From Desulforudis sp. (GTDB lineage: Bacteria > Bacillota > Desulfotomaculia > Desulfotomaculales > Desulforudaceae), in assembly GCA_014859075.1 (NCBI GenBank), contig JACUUW010000025.1:1-14780 (forward strand): a stretch of DNA of 14,780 nucleotides. Direction: 5' to 3'. The stretch's first letter is position 1. Every line of letters starts with the position of its first letter. A program made the position numbers and the translations under genes. Below the pieces are notes generated by a model. It was not told the origin of the DNA and ran no database searches. It saw only the letters and a program-made list of their open reading frames with translations. Below, one piece after another: positions 1-7,812 of this stretch.

Positions 1-704
1 CGGCCGCTCGCGGCCGGCGTCCGGTAGTCCATAAGTTCGACCTCGACCTGTTCTCCCAGTCCCAGGTCAGCGATACGTTTCCTGCTGGCGGAAACCTGCT
101 GTTCGCTCAAGGTTATACCCAGCGCCCGCACCCCGTACTCCCGGGCCGCCCTGAGCACCAGCCAACCCCAGCCGCTGCCGATATCCAACAATGTCTGACC
201 GGGTTCCAGCCGCAGCTTCCTCAGCGTATGGTCGATTTTCTGCAACTGAGCCTGATAAAGGCTGTCCTCCGGTGACTTGAAGTAAGCACAAGAATAGCTC
301 AAGGTCTCGTCAAGCCAGAGGGCGTAAAAATCGTTGCCGATGTCGTAGTGGTACTGGACATCCTCCTTCTGCCGGGCGAGGGAGTTGCGCAACGGCAAGG
401 CACGTATCGCCTTTAGGGCGAAGAGAGCTTTCCTGGACTCCCCAAGCGTATTCCGGTGGTCGATGGCGGTCTCCACCAGCTCCTTCAGGTCACCTTCCAC
501 CTCCACCCGCCCGTCCATGTAGGCTTCGCCGAACCCCAATTCCGGTTCCTTCAGCACCCTGGGGAAAACACCGGGATCTTTGAGAATAAGCTTAAAAGAA
601 GGCGTGCCCTGTCCAAAGGTCTCGCTGGTGCCGTCCCAGTATTGAACGGTAAAACCCTTTCCCGCCACCCGTTCAAACATTCTGCGAACCACGCCTTTGT
701 GCAA
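1..704 (-). CDS. cfa: Cyclopropane-fatty-acyl-phospholipid synthase family SAM methyltransferase, N-terminal part (runs off the window)
   Basis: The family transfers a methylene group from S-adenosylmethionine to double bonds of membrane phospholipid acyl chains. About 234 residues are visible; family members are usually near 400, so the C-terminal part lies beyond base 1. The N-terminal lobe includes a DPGVFPRVLKEPELGFGEAY-type stretch. It is followed by the family signature QYHYDIGNDFYALWLDETLS and SYSCAYF, then the SAM-binding glycine-rich motif LLDIGSGWG near residue 172. The start is taken as TTG at 704 because an AGGGGGGTG Shine-Dalgarno sits 6 nt upstream. A GTG at 713 is in frame but overlaps that Shine-Dalgarno. 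The gene follows fdhE on the same strand after a likely terminator, so it is probably a separate unit. A related SAM methyltransferase with another lipid substrate cannot be excluded. Confidence 0.85.
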   Translation of the reverse strand, partial: MHKGVVRRMFERVAGKGFTVQYWDGTSETFGQGTPSFKLILKDPGVFPRVLKEPELGFGEAYMDGRVEVEGDLKELVETAIDHRNTLGESRKALFALKAIRALPLRNSLARQKEDVQYHYDIGNDFYALWLDETLSYSCAYFKSPEDSLYQAQLQKIDHTLRKLRLEPGQTLLDIGSGWGWLVLRAAREYGVRALGITLSEQQVSASRKRIADLGLGEQVEVELMDYRTPAASG

Positions 705-748
705 AACCTTCACCCCCCTGGATAAACCGGGTCCGGGACCAAGCCGGG

Positions 749-793
749 GAAAAAACAAAATAACCCGCTCGCAATTCAATTACTTACGGGTTA
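749..793 (-). terminator. Hairpin plus T-tract between fdhE and the cfa-like gene
   Basis: On the minus strand TAACCCG (793-787) can pair with CGGGTTA (767-761) across a 19-nt loop, followed directly by a T-rich run (760-749, TTTTGTTTTTTCC on that strand). It lies about 140 nt beyond the fdhE stop and 45 nt before the cfa-like start. The 7-bp stem is short and the loop long, so it may be a weak terminator or attenuator. The rest of 721-931 shows no gene. Confidence 0.45.
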
Positions 794-931
794 ACTGTAA
801 GACTGGTCCGACCATCCTTTGTGCAGTCCGGCGTGTTGTCCTGCAGGTCTAAAACTGGCAGTGTGTCTGGTCCAAGAGCCCTGATTGAGGCTAATTGTAC
901 CGCGAATGTGAATACTTGTCAAGCGGCGGTC

Positions 932-1780
932 CTAATTCTTAACCTCTTCACCGTAACTGGGAATCTCAGCGATCTTGTTTTCGTAACCCTCGCGCATGGC
1001 CAACAGGTCGAGGTGCACCGTCTTGACGTCTTCCCAAAACAGTTCGATCTTTTCGTCGTGCCCCGCCCTGGATTCGTCGATCGCTTTGATATAACCCTTG
1101 CAGTTGTCGCAGACATAAACCCGGTACCGCTTGTCGTCGTCCACCGTGAAGTAACGAACCTTGGCCTCTTCGGTTTGCCGGCAGAACGGGCAGGCGATGC
1201 GTCCAAAGGGCCATTCGGTCTCACAGAGTGAACAGAACAGATAACGCTTGCCGACCGCCTTGGAAAGGCGGGAGAAGTTCGCGTGACCGCCGCAGACCGG
1301 ACAGTAGTTCTTGTACCAGAGTTCAAGGTCCAAATGCCCCGTGGACTGCTCCGAGAAATGCCGCAGAAAGGGCCGCAGGGTAAGGCTGACCACAAGGCCC
1401 GTCAGTTCCTCGGACAGTTCGTGCTCCCGGGCCAGGCGCTCCAGCCATTCGCCGTCGCGCCGCATGATGTCAAGGATGGCCTGCTCCCTCGCCCCGCTCT
1501 CCTCCGGCAAGGCGGTAAGCATGCGCTCCACTTCCCCGGCCCGTTCCGGGTGGTATTTTTTCAGAATTCCGCCGACCTCTTGCATCACCCCGAAAAAGCT
1601 GTCCACGTCGAGCAAGGGTGGATGGCAATACAGAAGCGGCACTCCCGACTGCCACATCCCACTGATCATGGGGGCGGGGGGCTCGGCCTTGACCCGGTCG
1701 GCGGGCACGTTCAAAGCGCGCAGTTCACGATAGAGTTCCAGGAGATGGGGTTCTACAAACCGGTGTTGGGTTTCGGACAA
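932..1780 (-). CDS. fdhE: Formate dehydrogenase accessory protein FdhE
   Basis: A 282-residue cytoplasmic protein of the FdhE family (E. coli FdhE is 309 residues), needed to assemble active respiratory formate dehydrogenase. The C-terminal half carries the expected series of metal-binding CxxC pairs: CPVCGG, CSLCE, CPFC and CDNCKGY. The last continues into the family-typical KGYIKAID segment. The N-terminal half is helical and poorly conserved, as usual. The start must be the TTG at 1780: an AGGAGG lies 10 nt upstream and an in-frame TGA lies three codons upstream, leaving no ATG or GTG alternative. It serves the fdhAB-nrfD genes upstream but is separated from them by a terminator and a 660-bp palindrome, so it may need its own promoter. 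I see only a weak candidate (TTGCTT/TAGTAT, 17-nt spacer) near 1810-1850. Confidence 0.93.
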   Translation of the reverse strand: MSETQHRFVEPHLLELYRELRALNVPADRVKAEPPAPMISGMWQSGVPLLYCHPPLLDVDSFFGVMQEVGGILKKYHPERAGEVERMLTALPEESGAREQAILDIMRRDGEWLERLAREHELSEELTGLVVSLTLRPFLRHFSEQSTGHLDLELWYKNYCPVCGGHANFSRLSKAVGKRYLFCSLCETEWPFGRIACPFCRQTEEAKVRYFTVDDDKRYRVYVCDNCKGYIKAIDESRAGHDEKIELFWEDVKTVHLDLLAMREGYENKIAEIPSYGEEVKN

Positions 1781-1848
1781 AACAGATCATCCTCCTATCG
1801 GTCAACTGGCTAGTGCAATACTATCAAAATCCCGCACCAAAAGCAACC

Positions 1849-2506
1849 GCCGGCAAGAGCCCGCCGCTCGGCTCCGGTGCTCCGCGTGGACGGCACTACG
1901 GCTCGGTTCGGAGCGCTGCCCGCCTCCTGTGGATTGCGATCGATATCCTTATCGGCTGTCCGAAGGTGATTCCTACACGATCCGGTTACGTCACTTGTTA
2001 CCTGAAGGTTTCGTCGCGTCCTCGTCGGCGGCAGTGCTGGACTCACCTTTGCCGAGGGCCGTGGCCCACGCTCCGCAATGTCGCCTACGCGGCGGACTCT
2101 GCCGGCTGCGAGGACGAGTGGAATACCGAAAGCCAACTTCAGACTCGGCCGTCGCACACATCCCCATACCGGGAGGGCGTCCTCGGACCGTGACCTTGCA
2201 CAGCGATGGTAACCGCTGGCTTAGAGTTCGCCGCTCGTTCCCATTCCCGTCGCCGGGAGCTGTTCCCGGACGCGACATTGCGTAGCGACGGTAACGGCAG
2301 CCGGCGCAAGTGAGGATGGGCCTGCAGTCCGCCGAGGACGCGACGTAACCTTGAGGCGACATCCAGCGTTATCGGATCGGGGGATACCACTCCCGGACAG
2401 CCGGCACGATTATCGATCGCAATCCACAGGCGGACCGGCAGGCCCCCCGAACAAGCCGTGCTGCCGTCGGAGCGGAGCACCAGTCGCGGTAGGGAACAGC
2501 CCCGGC
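1849..2506. repeat. Giant imperfect palindrome (arms about 300 bp), function unknown
   Basis: The two halves are inverted, in-register copies of each other around a centre near 2178. Perfect anchor pairs are 1848-1853/2502-2507 (6 bp), 1876-1885/2472-2481 (10), 1926-1945/2411-2430 (20), 1953-1962/2394-2403 (10), 2012-2024/2333-2345 (13) and 2074-2084/2272-2282 (11). In every pair the two coordinates sum to 4355-4357, so only 1-2 nt indels separate the arms over about 300 bp. Between anchors the arms are recognisably similar but diverged, with transitions and transversions both common. Pairing weakens inside about 2090-2265. A separate small hairpin CCGGGA-GCTGT-TCCCGG sits at 2253-2269. Open frames cross it on both strands but have no Shine-Dalgarno or recognisable motif. 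It fills the gap between the nrfD terminator and fdhE. It could be a mobile-element relic, two inverted copies of a repeat, or a structured RNA. Confidence 0.85.
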
Positions 2507-2507
2507 G

Positions 2508-2543
2508 ACCTAAATGGAAACCGGGAGGCGTTCGCCCCCCGGT
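2508..2543 (-). terminator. Rho-independent-type terminator after nrfD
   Basis: Read on the minus strand, ACCGGGGGGC (2543-2534), a 4-nt loop and GCCTCCCGGT (2529-2520) form a 10-bp, very GC-rich stem with one G-U pair. It is followed by TTTCCATTT (2519-2511). It starts 27 nt beyond the nrfD stop codon. It would end the fdhA-fdhB-nrfD transcript before the palindromic element and fdhE. Confidence 0.75.
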
Positions 2544-2570
2544 GCGTGATTCCCCCTTGGATCGAGTAAT

Positions 2571-3755
2571 CTACCCCTGTACGGTGACCGGACTGACGGC
2601 CGAGTCCTTCGCTTCCTCTGCGTCGGATATGCCCTCCAGGATCTTGAAGTTCTCCACGAAGAACAGGATCACCAGGAGCGCGCCGACCAGCAGGCCCGCG
2701 AAGCCGACCCATTCCATCCAGCTCGGGAAGTAGCTGTGCGTGTAGGCCGGCGCCATACCGGTAAACATCACGTTCGTCCGGTTCAGGACGACGCCGACGC
2801 CGCACAACAGCGAGGCCGTAACCAAGCCGCCGACCGAATTCCGGATGGACGGCGTCAGGAACATCACCAGCGGTACCAGGAGAAACACGATGTGCTCCAA
2901 GAGGAACATGTTGCCCTGCAGGGTGCCCTCAAACACGTAGCCCCAGGCCCCGCGCGCCGTCAGATCCCAGACCTTGAGCACCGTGTAGAAAATCATCAGC
3001 GCCGCGCCCACCAGGATCAGCGGGTTCAACGACGGCATCAGTTCCTCGAATTTCTTGCCGTAGATCCGGCACAGCGCCCAGCACGAGAAGGCCACCACCG
3101 CCGGACCCACCATGAGCGAGGAAATCATAAAGAACCACGGGATCCATAACGACCACCAGGCCGGATGCAGTTGGGTGGTGGCGATGAACAGCCCGCCCAG
3201 CGAAGCCTGGTGCAGGGTCGGGAGCATGATGCCCACACAGATCAGGACCGGCATCGCCTTGTCCAGCGCCTTGTAGATGATCGGCGCATCGATCCGCTCG
3301 AAGGCGATGTGACCGAACTCCAGGATCTGAATGGTCCAGTACAGGGTCATACACCAGAGCACTTCAAACAGGATGGAGGTGTAGCCCCAGTAAGCGAACG
3401 GCCGCCAGAAGTTGTAGTACACGGTGATGTCAAAAAGCAAACCCACCATCGCCACACTGTAGCCCATGAGCGACACGACCATGGCCACCCGGACGATCGG
3501 GTAAAAGGCCCTGATGTGCAGCACGTGCGCCAGAAACACGGTGCCGTAACCGCAACCGGCCAGCGCGACCGCCGGGAATACGAGATACTTCCAAAGACCC
3601 CAGGTCCACTGGTCGGTCAGGTTGGTCACCGGTCCTAAACCGAAAACAAACCGGTACCCGGCCACCGCCAGAAACAAAACCATAAAAGCGAACATGGCCC
3701 AGCGCAGCGGGGTCATCCGGAACCCGAATCTACTTGTATACCTCTCGTCGTACAC
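2571..3755 (-). CDS. nrfD: NrfD/HybB-family membrane subunit of formate dehydrogenase (quinone-reactive)
   Basis: A 394-residue, very hydrophobic protein with about ten predicted membrane helices, of the NrfD/PsrC/HybB family. These proteins exchange electrons between membrane quinones and an attached iron-sulfur subunit without binding haem. Visible family-like features are the N-terminal GLGPVTNLTDQWTWGLW segment after the first helix, the conserved-looking LPTLHQASLGGLF segment, and a late NRTNVMFTGM segment. The start is GTG at 3755, with AGGGAGGGTG a few nt upstream. The gene lies 40 nt after fdhB and ends the operon at a strong hairpin. It takes the place of the di-haem cytochrome b gamma subunit (FdnI type) found in E. 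coli FDH-N. The family is clear; the exact quinone chemistry and direction are inferred. Confidence 0.92.
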   Translation of the reverse strand: MYDERYTSRFGFRMTPLRWAMFAFMVLFLAVAGYRFVFGLGPVTNLTDQWTWGLWKYLVFPAVALAGCGYGTVFLAHVLHIRAFYPIVRVAMVVSLMGYSVAMVGLLFDITVYYNFWRPFAYWGYTSILFEVLWCMTLYWTIQILEFGHIAFERIDAPIIYKALDKAMPVLICVGIMLPTLHQASLGGLFIATTQLHPAWWSLWIPWFFMISSLMVGPAVVAFSCWALCRIYGKKFEELMPSLNPLILVGAALMIFYTVLKVWDLTARGAWGYVFEGTLQGNMFLLEHIVFLLVPLVMFLTPSIRNSVGGLVTASLLCGVGVVLNRTNVMFTGMAPAYTHSYFPSWMEWVGFAGLLVGALLVILFFVENFKILEGISDAEEAKDSAVSPVTVQG

Positions 3756-3795
3756 TTCCGCACCCTCCCTCTTTCCTTGTAATTATCCGCGCTGA

Positions 3796-4578
3796 CTAGT
3801 GGCCGTGCCCTTCGTTCTCGGCGCGCCGCTTGGTGTACGCATACAGCGCCGCAAAGAAGATCGGCAGGCTGACAGCAAGGATGGGCGCCTTCTTCATGTA
3901 TTTCCAGGTGTACTTCGGAATGCTCTTCTGGAACACGTCGGTGTTGAAGCCGAGATCCTCGAAAGGAACATCCGAAATATAGAGCCAGGACGTTCCGCCC
4001 GCCTCTTTCTCCCCGTAGATATGGTTGAAGTACTTGTCCGGGTTGCTGTTGATCCGCTCCTTGGCCTCCTGGAGCAGTTCATCCCGTTTGCCGAACTTCA
4101 AGGCGCCGGTCGGGCACGTCGTCACACATGCCGGTTTCAAGCCCTCAACCAACCGGTTGTAGCAGAAGCTGCACTTGCGCACCCGCGAGAAGACCTCGTC
4201 CCACTTCATCTGGATGTTGTGAAACGGACAGGCCAGCTGGCAGTAACGGCAACCGACGCAGATCTCCGGGTTGGCGTACACCACCGCGCCTTCCGGGGTT
4301 TTGTTGTAGGCGTGCACGAAGCAGACCTCGAAACAGGTCGGCTCCAGGCAGTGGAAACACTGCACCTTGGCGGCGCGCCACTGGACCTTGTCGTCCTTTT
4401 CAATGGTGTGGAAGCCCACCAGAGTGATATTGTTGAAGTTCATCTCCGGCGGGTTGGTCCAGTCGGCGGTGAAGGTCGTCTTGACGGCCGGCAGGTCGTT
4501 CCAGTTCTTGCAGGCCGTCTGGCAACCGCGACAGCCGATGCATTTGGTGACATCGACTAAAACTCCGTATTGACCCAC
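3796..4578 (-). CDS. fdhB: Formate dehydrogenase iron-sulfur (beta) subunit with C-terminal membrane anchor
   Basis: A 260-residue ferredoxin-type electron-transfer subunit linking the molybdenum/tungsten catalytic subunit to the membrane subunit. Cysteine groups for four [4Fe-4S] clusters are present: CIGCRGCQTAC near residues 13-23, CFHCLEPTCFEVC, CVGCRYCQLAC, and CSFCYN paired with CVTTCPTGA. The second group has FEVCF where the usual protein has C-P, a small departure. Residues around 230-250 (ILAVSLPIFFAALYAYTKRR) form one hydrophobic helix followed by positive charges, as in FdnH. There is no signal peptide, consistent with co-export with the Tat-bearing FdhA. The start is GTG at 4578, with GGAGGTG 7 nt upstream. 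The gene lies 44 nt after fdhA and 40 nt before nrfD. Confidence 0.95.
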   Translation of the reverse strand: MGQYGVLVDVTKCIGCRGCQTACKNWNDLPAVKTTFTADWTNPPEMNFNNITLVGFHTIEKDDKVQWRAAKVQCFHCLEPTCFEVCFVHAYNKTPEGAVVYANPEICVGCRYCQLACPFHNIQMKWDEVFSRVRKCSFCYNRLVEGLKPACVTTCPTGALKFGKRDELLQEAKERINSNPDKYFNHIYGEKEAGGTSWLYISDVPFEDLGFNTDVFQKSIPKYTWKYMKKAPILAVSLPIFFAALYAYTKRRAENEGHGH

Positions 4579-4622
4579 TTAATCGCACCTCCACTTATAG
4601 AATCGGAACCACCAACGATCCG

Positions 4623-7600
4623 TTACGCCTTTCTGATATTGCAGAGAAAGGCCTTGTATTCCGGAATCGAGGTGTTTGCGTCCCCGGCCGCCGGTGTCAG
4701 GTCGTTGGCGATGGCGCCGCGGCCCAGACCCTGGAAGCCCCAGTGCCAGGGCATACACACGACCTCGGTCAATTTGCTGTGTACCATCAGCGGCTTGATC
4801 AGCGGGGTGACGCCGAGCTTAGCCTTGATCTCGCCCCGCGGCGTGGAAACGACGACCCAGTCGTAGCTCTTCAGGTGCAGCTTTTCGGCCAAGGTCTTGG
4901 AGATCATCACGAACATCTCGGGCATCAGCTCGACCAGGTACGGCTGGTTCCGGGTCAGGGCGCCGCTCTGGTAGTGCTCGATCAGCCGGTGGGTGGTGCA
5001 GACGTAGGGATACTCCTCGCTGCCGACCGGAGCGAAGTTGTCGGCGTAGAGCTTCGCACACGGATTGTGCTGCTGTTTGGACATAATGTTCTTGAACGGG
5101 GTCTCTATCGGCTCGTAGTGTTCCGGGAACGGGCCCTCGGCCATGCCGCTGGCGAAGAACCGGCCCTGGCCCTCCGGCAACATGATGAACGGGTTGTTGG
5201 CCGTTTCTTCCGGCGGGACGTTCGCGTTGAAGTCCGGTACGTCGTTTTTGATCCATTCGGTACCGGTCCACCTGAACAATGCCTTTTCCGGGTTCCACGG
5301 CTGACCGTTCGGCCTGGTGGCACACCGGTTGTAAATAATCCGCCGGTTAACCGGCCAGCAGAACGACCAGTTGTGGTACATGCCCAGACCGCTGGTGTCG
5401 ACGGTGTCGCGCCGCTTGCACGGCGGGTCGTTCAGGTCGTTGTAGTAGCCGCTGAACAGCCAGTTGCCGCAGGCCGTCGAGCCGTCGTCGGCCAGTTTGG
5501 TGAAGTTCAAGACCGGCTCGCCGTCGGCGACGGTGAAACCGTTGCACTCTACGGCCACCTTGACGATATCGTAATGGTCATCGCCGTAGTCCCAAGTCAT
5601 CTTGACAATCGGATCGGGGAACACGCCGCCCTGCTGGTATCCCTTCCGGATGGCCTTGAACAGCCGGTCGGCGATCCAGAGGTCGCTGTGCGCCTCCCCG
5701 GGCGGGTCGATGGCTTTCCAGCGCCACTGGATCCAGCGGCCGCTGTTGCTTACCGTGCCCTCCTTCTCGTAGGAACAGCCGGTCGGCAGGAAGAATACCT
5801 CGGTACCGATCTTGGTCGGGTCGGCGTCCGGGGCCTTCCAAAAAGCCGCGGTCTCAATCTCGAACAGGTCGATGCACACCATCCAATCCAGGTTTTCCAT
5901 CGCCTTCCGGGACTGGATGGCCGCCGGGCCGCCCACCACCGGGTTCTGGCCCCAGGCGAAGAAGCCCTTGACCTTGCCCTCGGCCATGGCTTTAAACATG
6001 GCCATGTGGGAATGGTCACCGTAGATCTTGGGGATGTAGTCGTAACAGAAGTCGTTTTCGGCCGTGGCATGCTCGCCGTACCAGGCTTTCAACATGCTGA
6101 CCACGAACTTCGGCCGGTTCACCCAGTAACCGGCGGCAGGTGTTGCCTTCTCCCTGTAATCCGCCCAGGTGGGATGTGTATTCGCGTTGGGCATCGGGTT
6201 GTAACCGGGCAGGAGGTGATAAAGCATACACATGTCGGTGGAACCCTGCACGTTTGACTCACCGCGTTGCGCGTTCACGCCGCCGCCGGGAATGCCGATG
6301 TTCCCCAGCAGGAGCTGGAGCATGGCGATCGACCGGACGTTCTGTGAGCCGTAAGTGTGTTGGGTGATGCCCATGGCGTAAATGATGTTCCCCGCCTTGC
6401 CGGGCTCCCCGGTGCCGGCGTACAGCTTGCAGATCTCCTCGTAGAGATCCTCGGGCGTGCCGCAGATCTGGGACACCGTCCGCTTGTCGTAACGAGCCGT
6501 GTGCCGCTTCAGCAACTGGAACACACACTGCGGATGCTCCAGTGTCGGGTCCTTTTCACCGGTGTACGCCCAACTGGCTTTGTCGTACCCGCCATCCCCG
6601 AATCCACTGAACAGGCCGTCCTCGAACCCGAACTCGGGATGGACGATGTAAGAGGCGTTCGTGTAATTCACGACGTATTCCCGGTGGTACAGGTTGTTCT
6701 GGATGGCGTAGTTCATGATTCCGAGCAGGAAGGGGATGTCGGTACCGGGACGGTGCGGCGCGTAAAGGTCGGCCATCGCCGCGCTCTTGGTGAACCGCGG
6801 ATCGGCGACGATCAGCTTGCCGCCCTTTTCCTTGCCTTTCGTGATCCAACGGAAAGCCATCGGGTGGTTCTCCGCCGGGTTGGCCCCGATACAAAGCCAG
6901 ACGTCGGAATGCTGGTAATCGATAAAGTGGTTGGTCATCGCTCCTCTACCGAACGTGTTGGCCAGACCGGCCACGGTGGAGGAGTGTCAGAGACGGGCGT
7001 GGTGGTCGATGTAAATGACCCCCAGGGCCCGCATCAGTTTGTGCATCAGGTAGTTTTCCTCGTTGTCGATGGAGGCGCTGCCCAGATGGGCGATGGCCTG
7101 GGTGCGGTTCACGGTGACGCCGTTGGCGTCGGTCCGCTCGAACGTGCTGTCCCGGGTGGCCTTCACCCGCTTGGCGATTTCCGGGAGTGCCCAATCCCAG
7201 GACACTTCTTCCCATTCGGTGGCAAACGGTGCGCGGTAGAGAACCTTGGTAACGCGTTCCGGGTTGGGAACCCGCGGCCTTTCAAACATGGAATGCCGCC
7301 TCGGGTTTTCTTCCACGACGAAACTCAGGTCGGTGATCGCCTGTCCCTTGGGACAGAGAGCGCCTTCGTTGATGGGATGGTCCGGGTCACCCTGGCAACC
7401 GATCACCTTGCCGTCTTTAGTATGAATGATGATCCCGCACCCGCAACCGCAGTAACAGCAGATAGTCGGCGTTTCTTCGGCGTACTGCAGCTTGAACTCC
7501 GGCAGATCGGTGCGCTTTTGCAGCAGGAGCGCTTCGGCGGACGCGCCGCCAAAGGCGTCGAATGCTGTAAGGCCTGCCGCTCCGAGGCCGACGGATTTCA

Positions 7601-7637
7601 GGAAATCCCGCCTACTAAGCTTTTTCATCGAAAACAC
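4623..7637 (-). CDS. fdhA: Selenocysteine-containing, Tat-exported formate dehydrogenase catalytic (alpha) subunit
   Basis: Oxidises formate to CO2 at a molybdo- or tungsto-bis(pyranopterin guanine dinucleotide) centre. Read through the UGA at 6989-6987 it is 1004 residues, close to E. coli FdnG (about 1015). The N-terminus has a twin-arginine signal (MKKLSRRDFLKSVGLGAAG, likely cleaved after ASA). Next comes a [4Fe-4S] site with Cys60, Cys63, Cys67 and Cys95. The active site is HARL-Sec-HSSTVAGLANTFGRG, with Sec217 followed by the conserved His. The molybdopterin domains (for example IGANPAENHPMAF, GESNVQGSTDM, and a C-terminal KPLMVHSKLTEVVCMPWHWG region) are intact. The start is GTG at 7637, 4-5 nt after AAGGGGGG; an ATG at 7628 is an alternative but sits 13-14 nt away. 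It is first in the fdhA-fdhB-nrfD operon, behind a promoter and a candidate Rex site. A conventional translation would split it into two false ORFs at the Sec codon. Confidence 0.97.
6941..6984 (-). promoter_or_regulatory. Bacterial SECIS hairpin in fdhA mRNA
   Basis: Starting 2 nt after the UGA, CTCCTC (6984-6979) pairs with GAGGAG (6946-6941). Above this base an inner TGGCC/GGCCA stem carries the apical loop GGUCU (6968-6964). The distance from the UGA to GGUCU is 18 nt, the same as in E. coli fdhF as I recall that sequence. SelB recognises this loop to deliver selenocysteine. Confidence 0.85.
6987..6989 (-). other. In-frame UGA selenocysteine codon of fdhA
   Basis: The TGA lies between ...DHHARL and HSSTVAGLANTF, exactly where family members have Sec (or Cys) followed by His. 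The frame is open on both sides and a SECIS hairpin follows at once, so this is recoding rather than a nonsense mutation. It implies that the genome also carries selA, selB, selC and selD, none of which are in this window. Confidence 0.95.
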
Positions 7638-7722
7638 AGGACCCCCCTTCAGTATTCCTTGCCCTATTAACTGATTGACTGGAAATTAAGTAAACGCCAA
7701 TACCGCCCTCCCCGTTCTTTAT

Positions 7723-7740
7723 TTGTGAACAACAACACAA
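7723..7740. promoter_or_regulatory. Candidate Rex operator upstream of the fdh operon
   Basis: The plus strand reads TTGTGAACAACAACACAA. Against the Rex consensus TTGTGAA-N4-TTCACAA the left half matches 7/7 and the right half 5/7. It lies in the fdhA leader about 33-50 nt downstream of the predicted transcription start, where a bound repressor would act as a block. A rex gene is encoded 0.9 kb upstream at 8666-9310. Confidence 0.65.
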
Positions 7741-7747
7741 AGGGGCT

Positions 7748-7759
7748 TGACAATTGTCA
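7748..7759. promoter_or_regulatory. Perfect 12-bp palindrome in the fdh leader
   Basis: TGACAATTGTCA is a perfect inverted repeat just downstream of the predicted fdh start site, 7 bp from the Rex-like site. It is followed on the plus strand by ATAGCACA, which recurs about 23 bp further on (from about 7783). It looks like the binding site of a second dimeric regulator; I cannot name the factor. Confidence 0.4.
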
Positions 7760-7779
7760 TAGCACATATCATTGTTCCG

Positions 7780-7809
7780 ACTATAGCACACGGATTCCAA
7801 GCTTGTCAA
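7780..7809 (-). promoter_or_regulatory. Sigma-A-type promoter of the fdh operon
   Basis: On the minus strand a perfect -35 TTGACA (7809-7804) is followed by an 18-nt spacer and a -10 TATAGT (7785-7780, 5/6 to consensus). Transcription would begin near 7773, giving a leader of about 135 nt before fdhA. Confidence 0.7.
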
Positions 7810-7812
7810 TAT

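Noticed and set aside
1805..1850. A sigma-A promoter for fdhE (TTGCTT/TAGTAT)
   Set aside because: It has only 3/6 and 4/6 matches to consensus, so it is mentioned under fdhE but not claimed as a feature.
1813..2480. Several open frames of 110-130 codons on both strands of the palindrome, including LWIAID...GCP peptides in both arms
   Set aside because: They mirror each other only because the DNA is an inverted repeat. None has a Shine-Dalgarno or known motif, and the GC-rich sequence keeps all frames open.
6974..7637. fdhA read as two separate genes or a pseudogene broken by a stop at 6987
   Set aside because: The stop is TGA at the exact selenocysteine position, followed by a good SECIS hairpin, and the frame is intact on both sides.
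4743..7670. Long plus-strand frames (504 and 437 codons) opposite fdhA
   Set aside because: They are antisense shadows of a well-conserved gene, rich in R, V, H and G with no domain signature.
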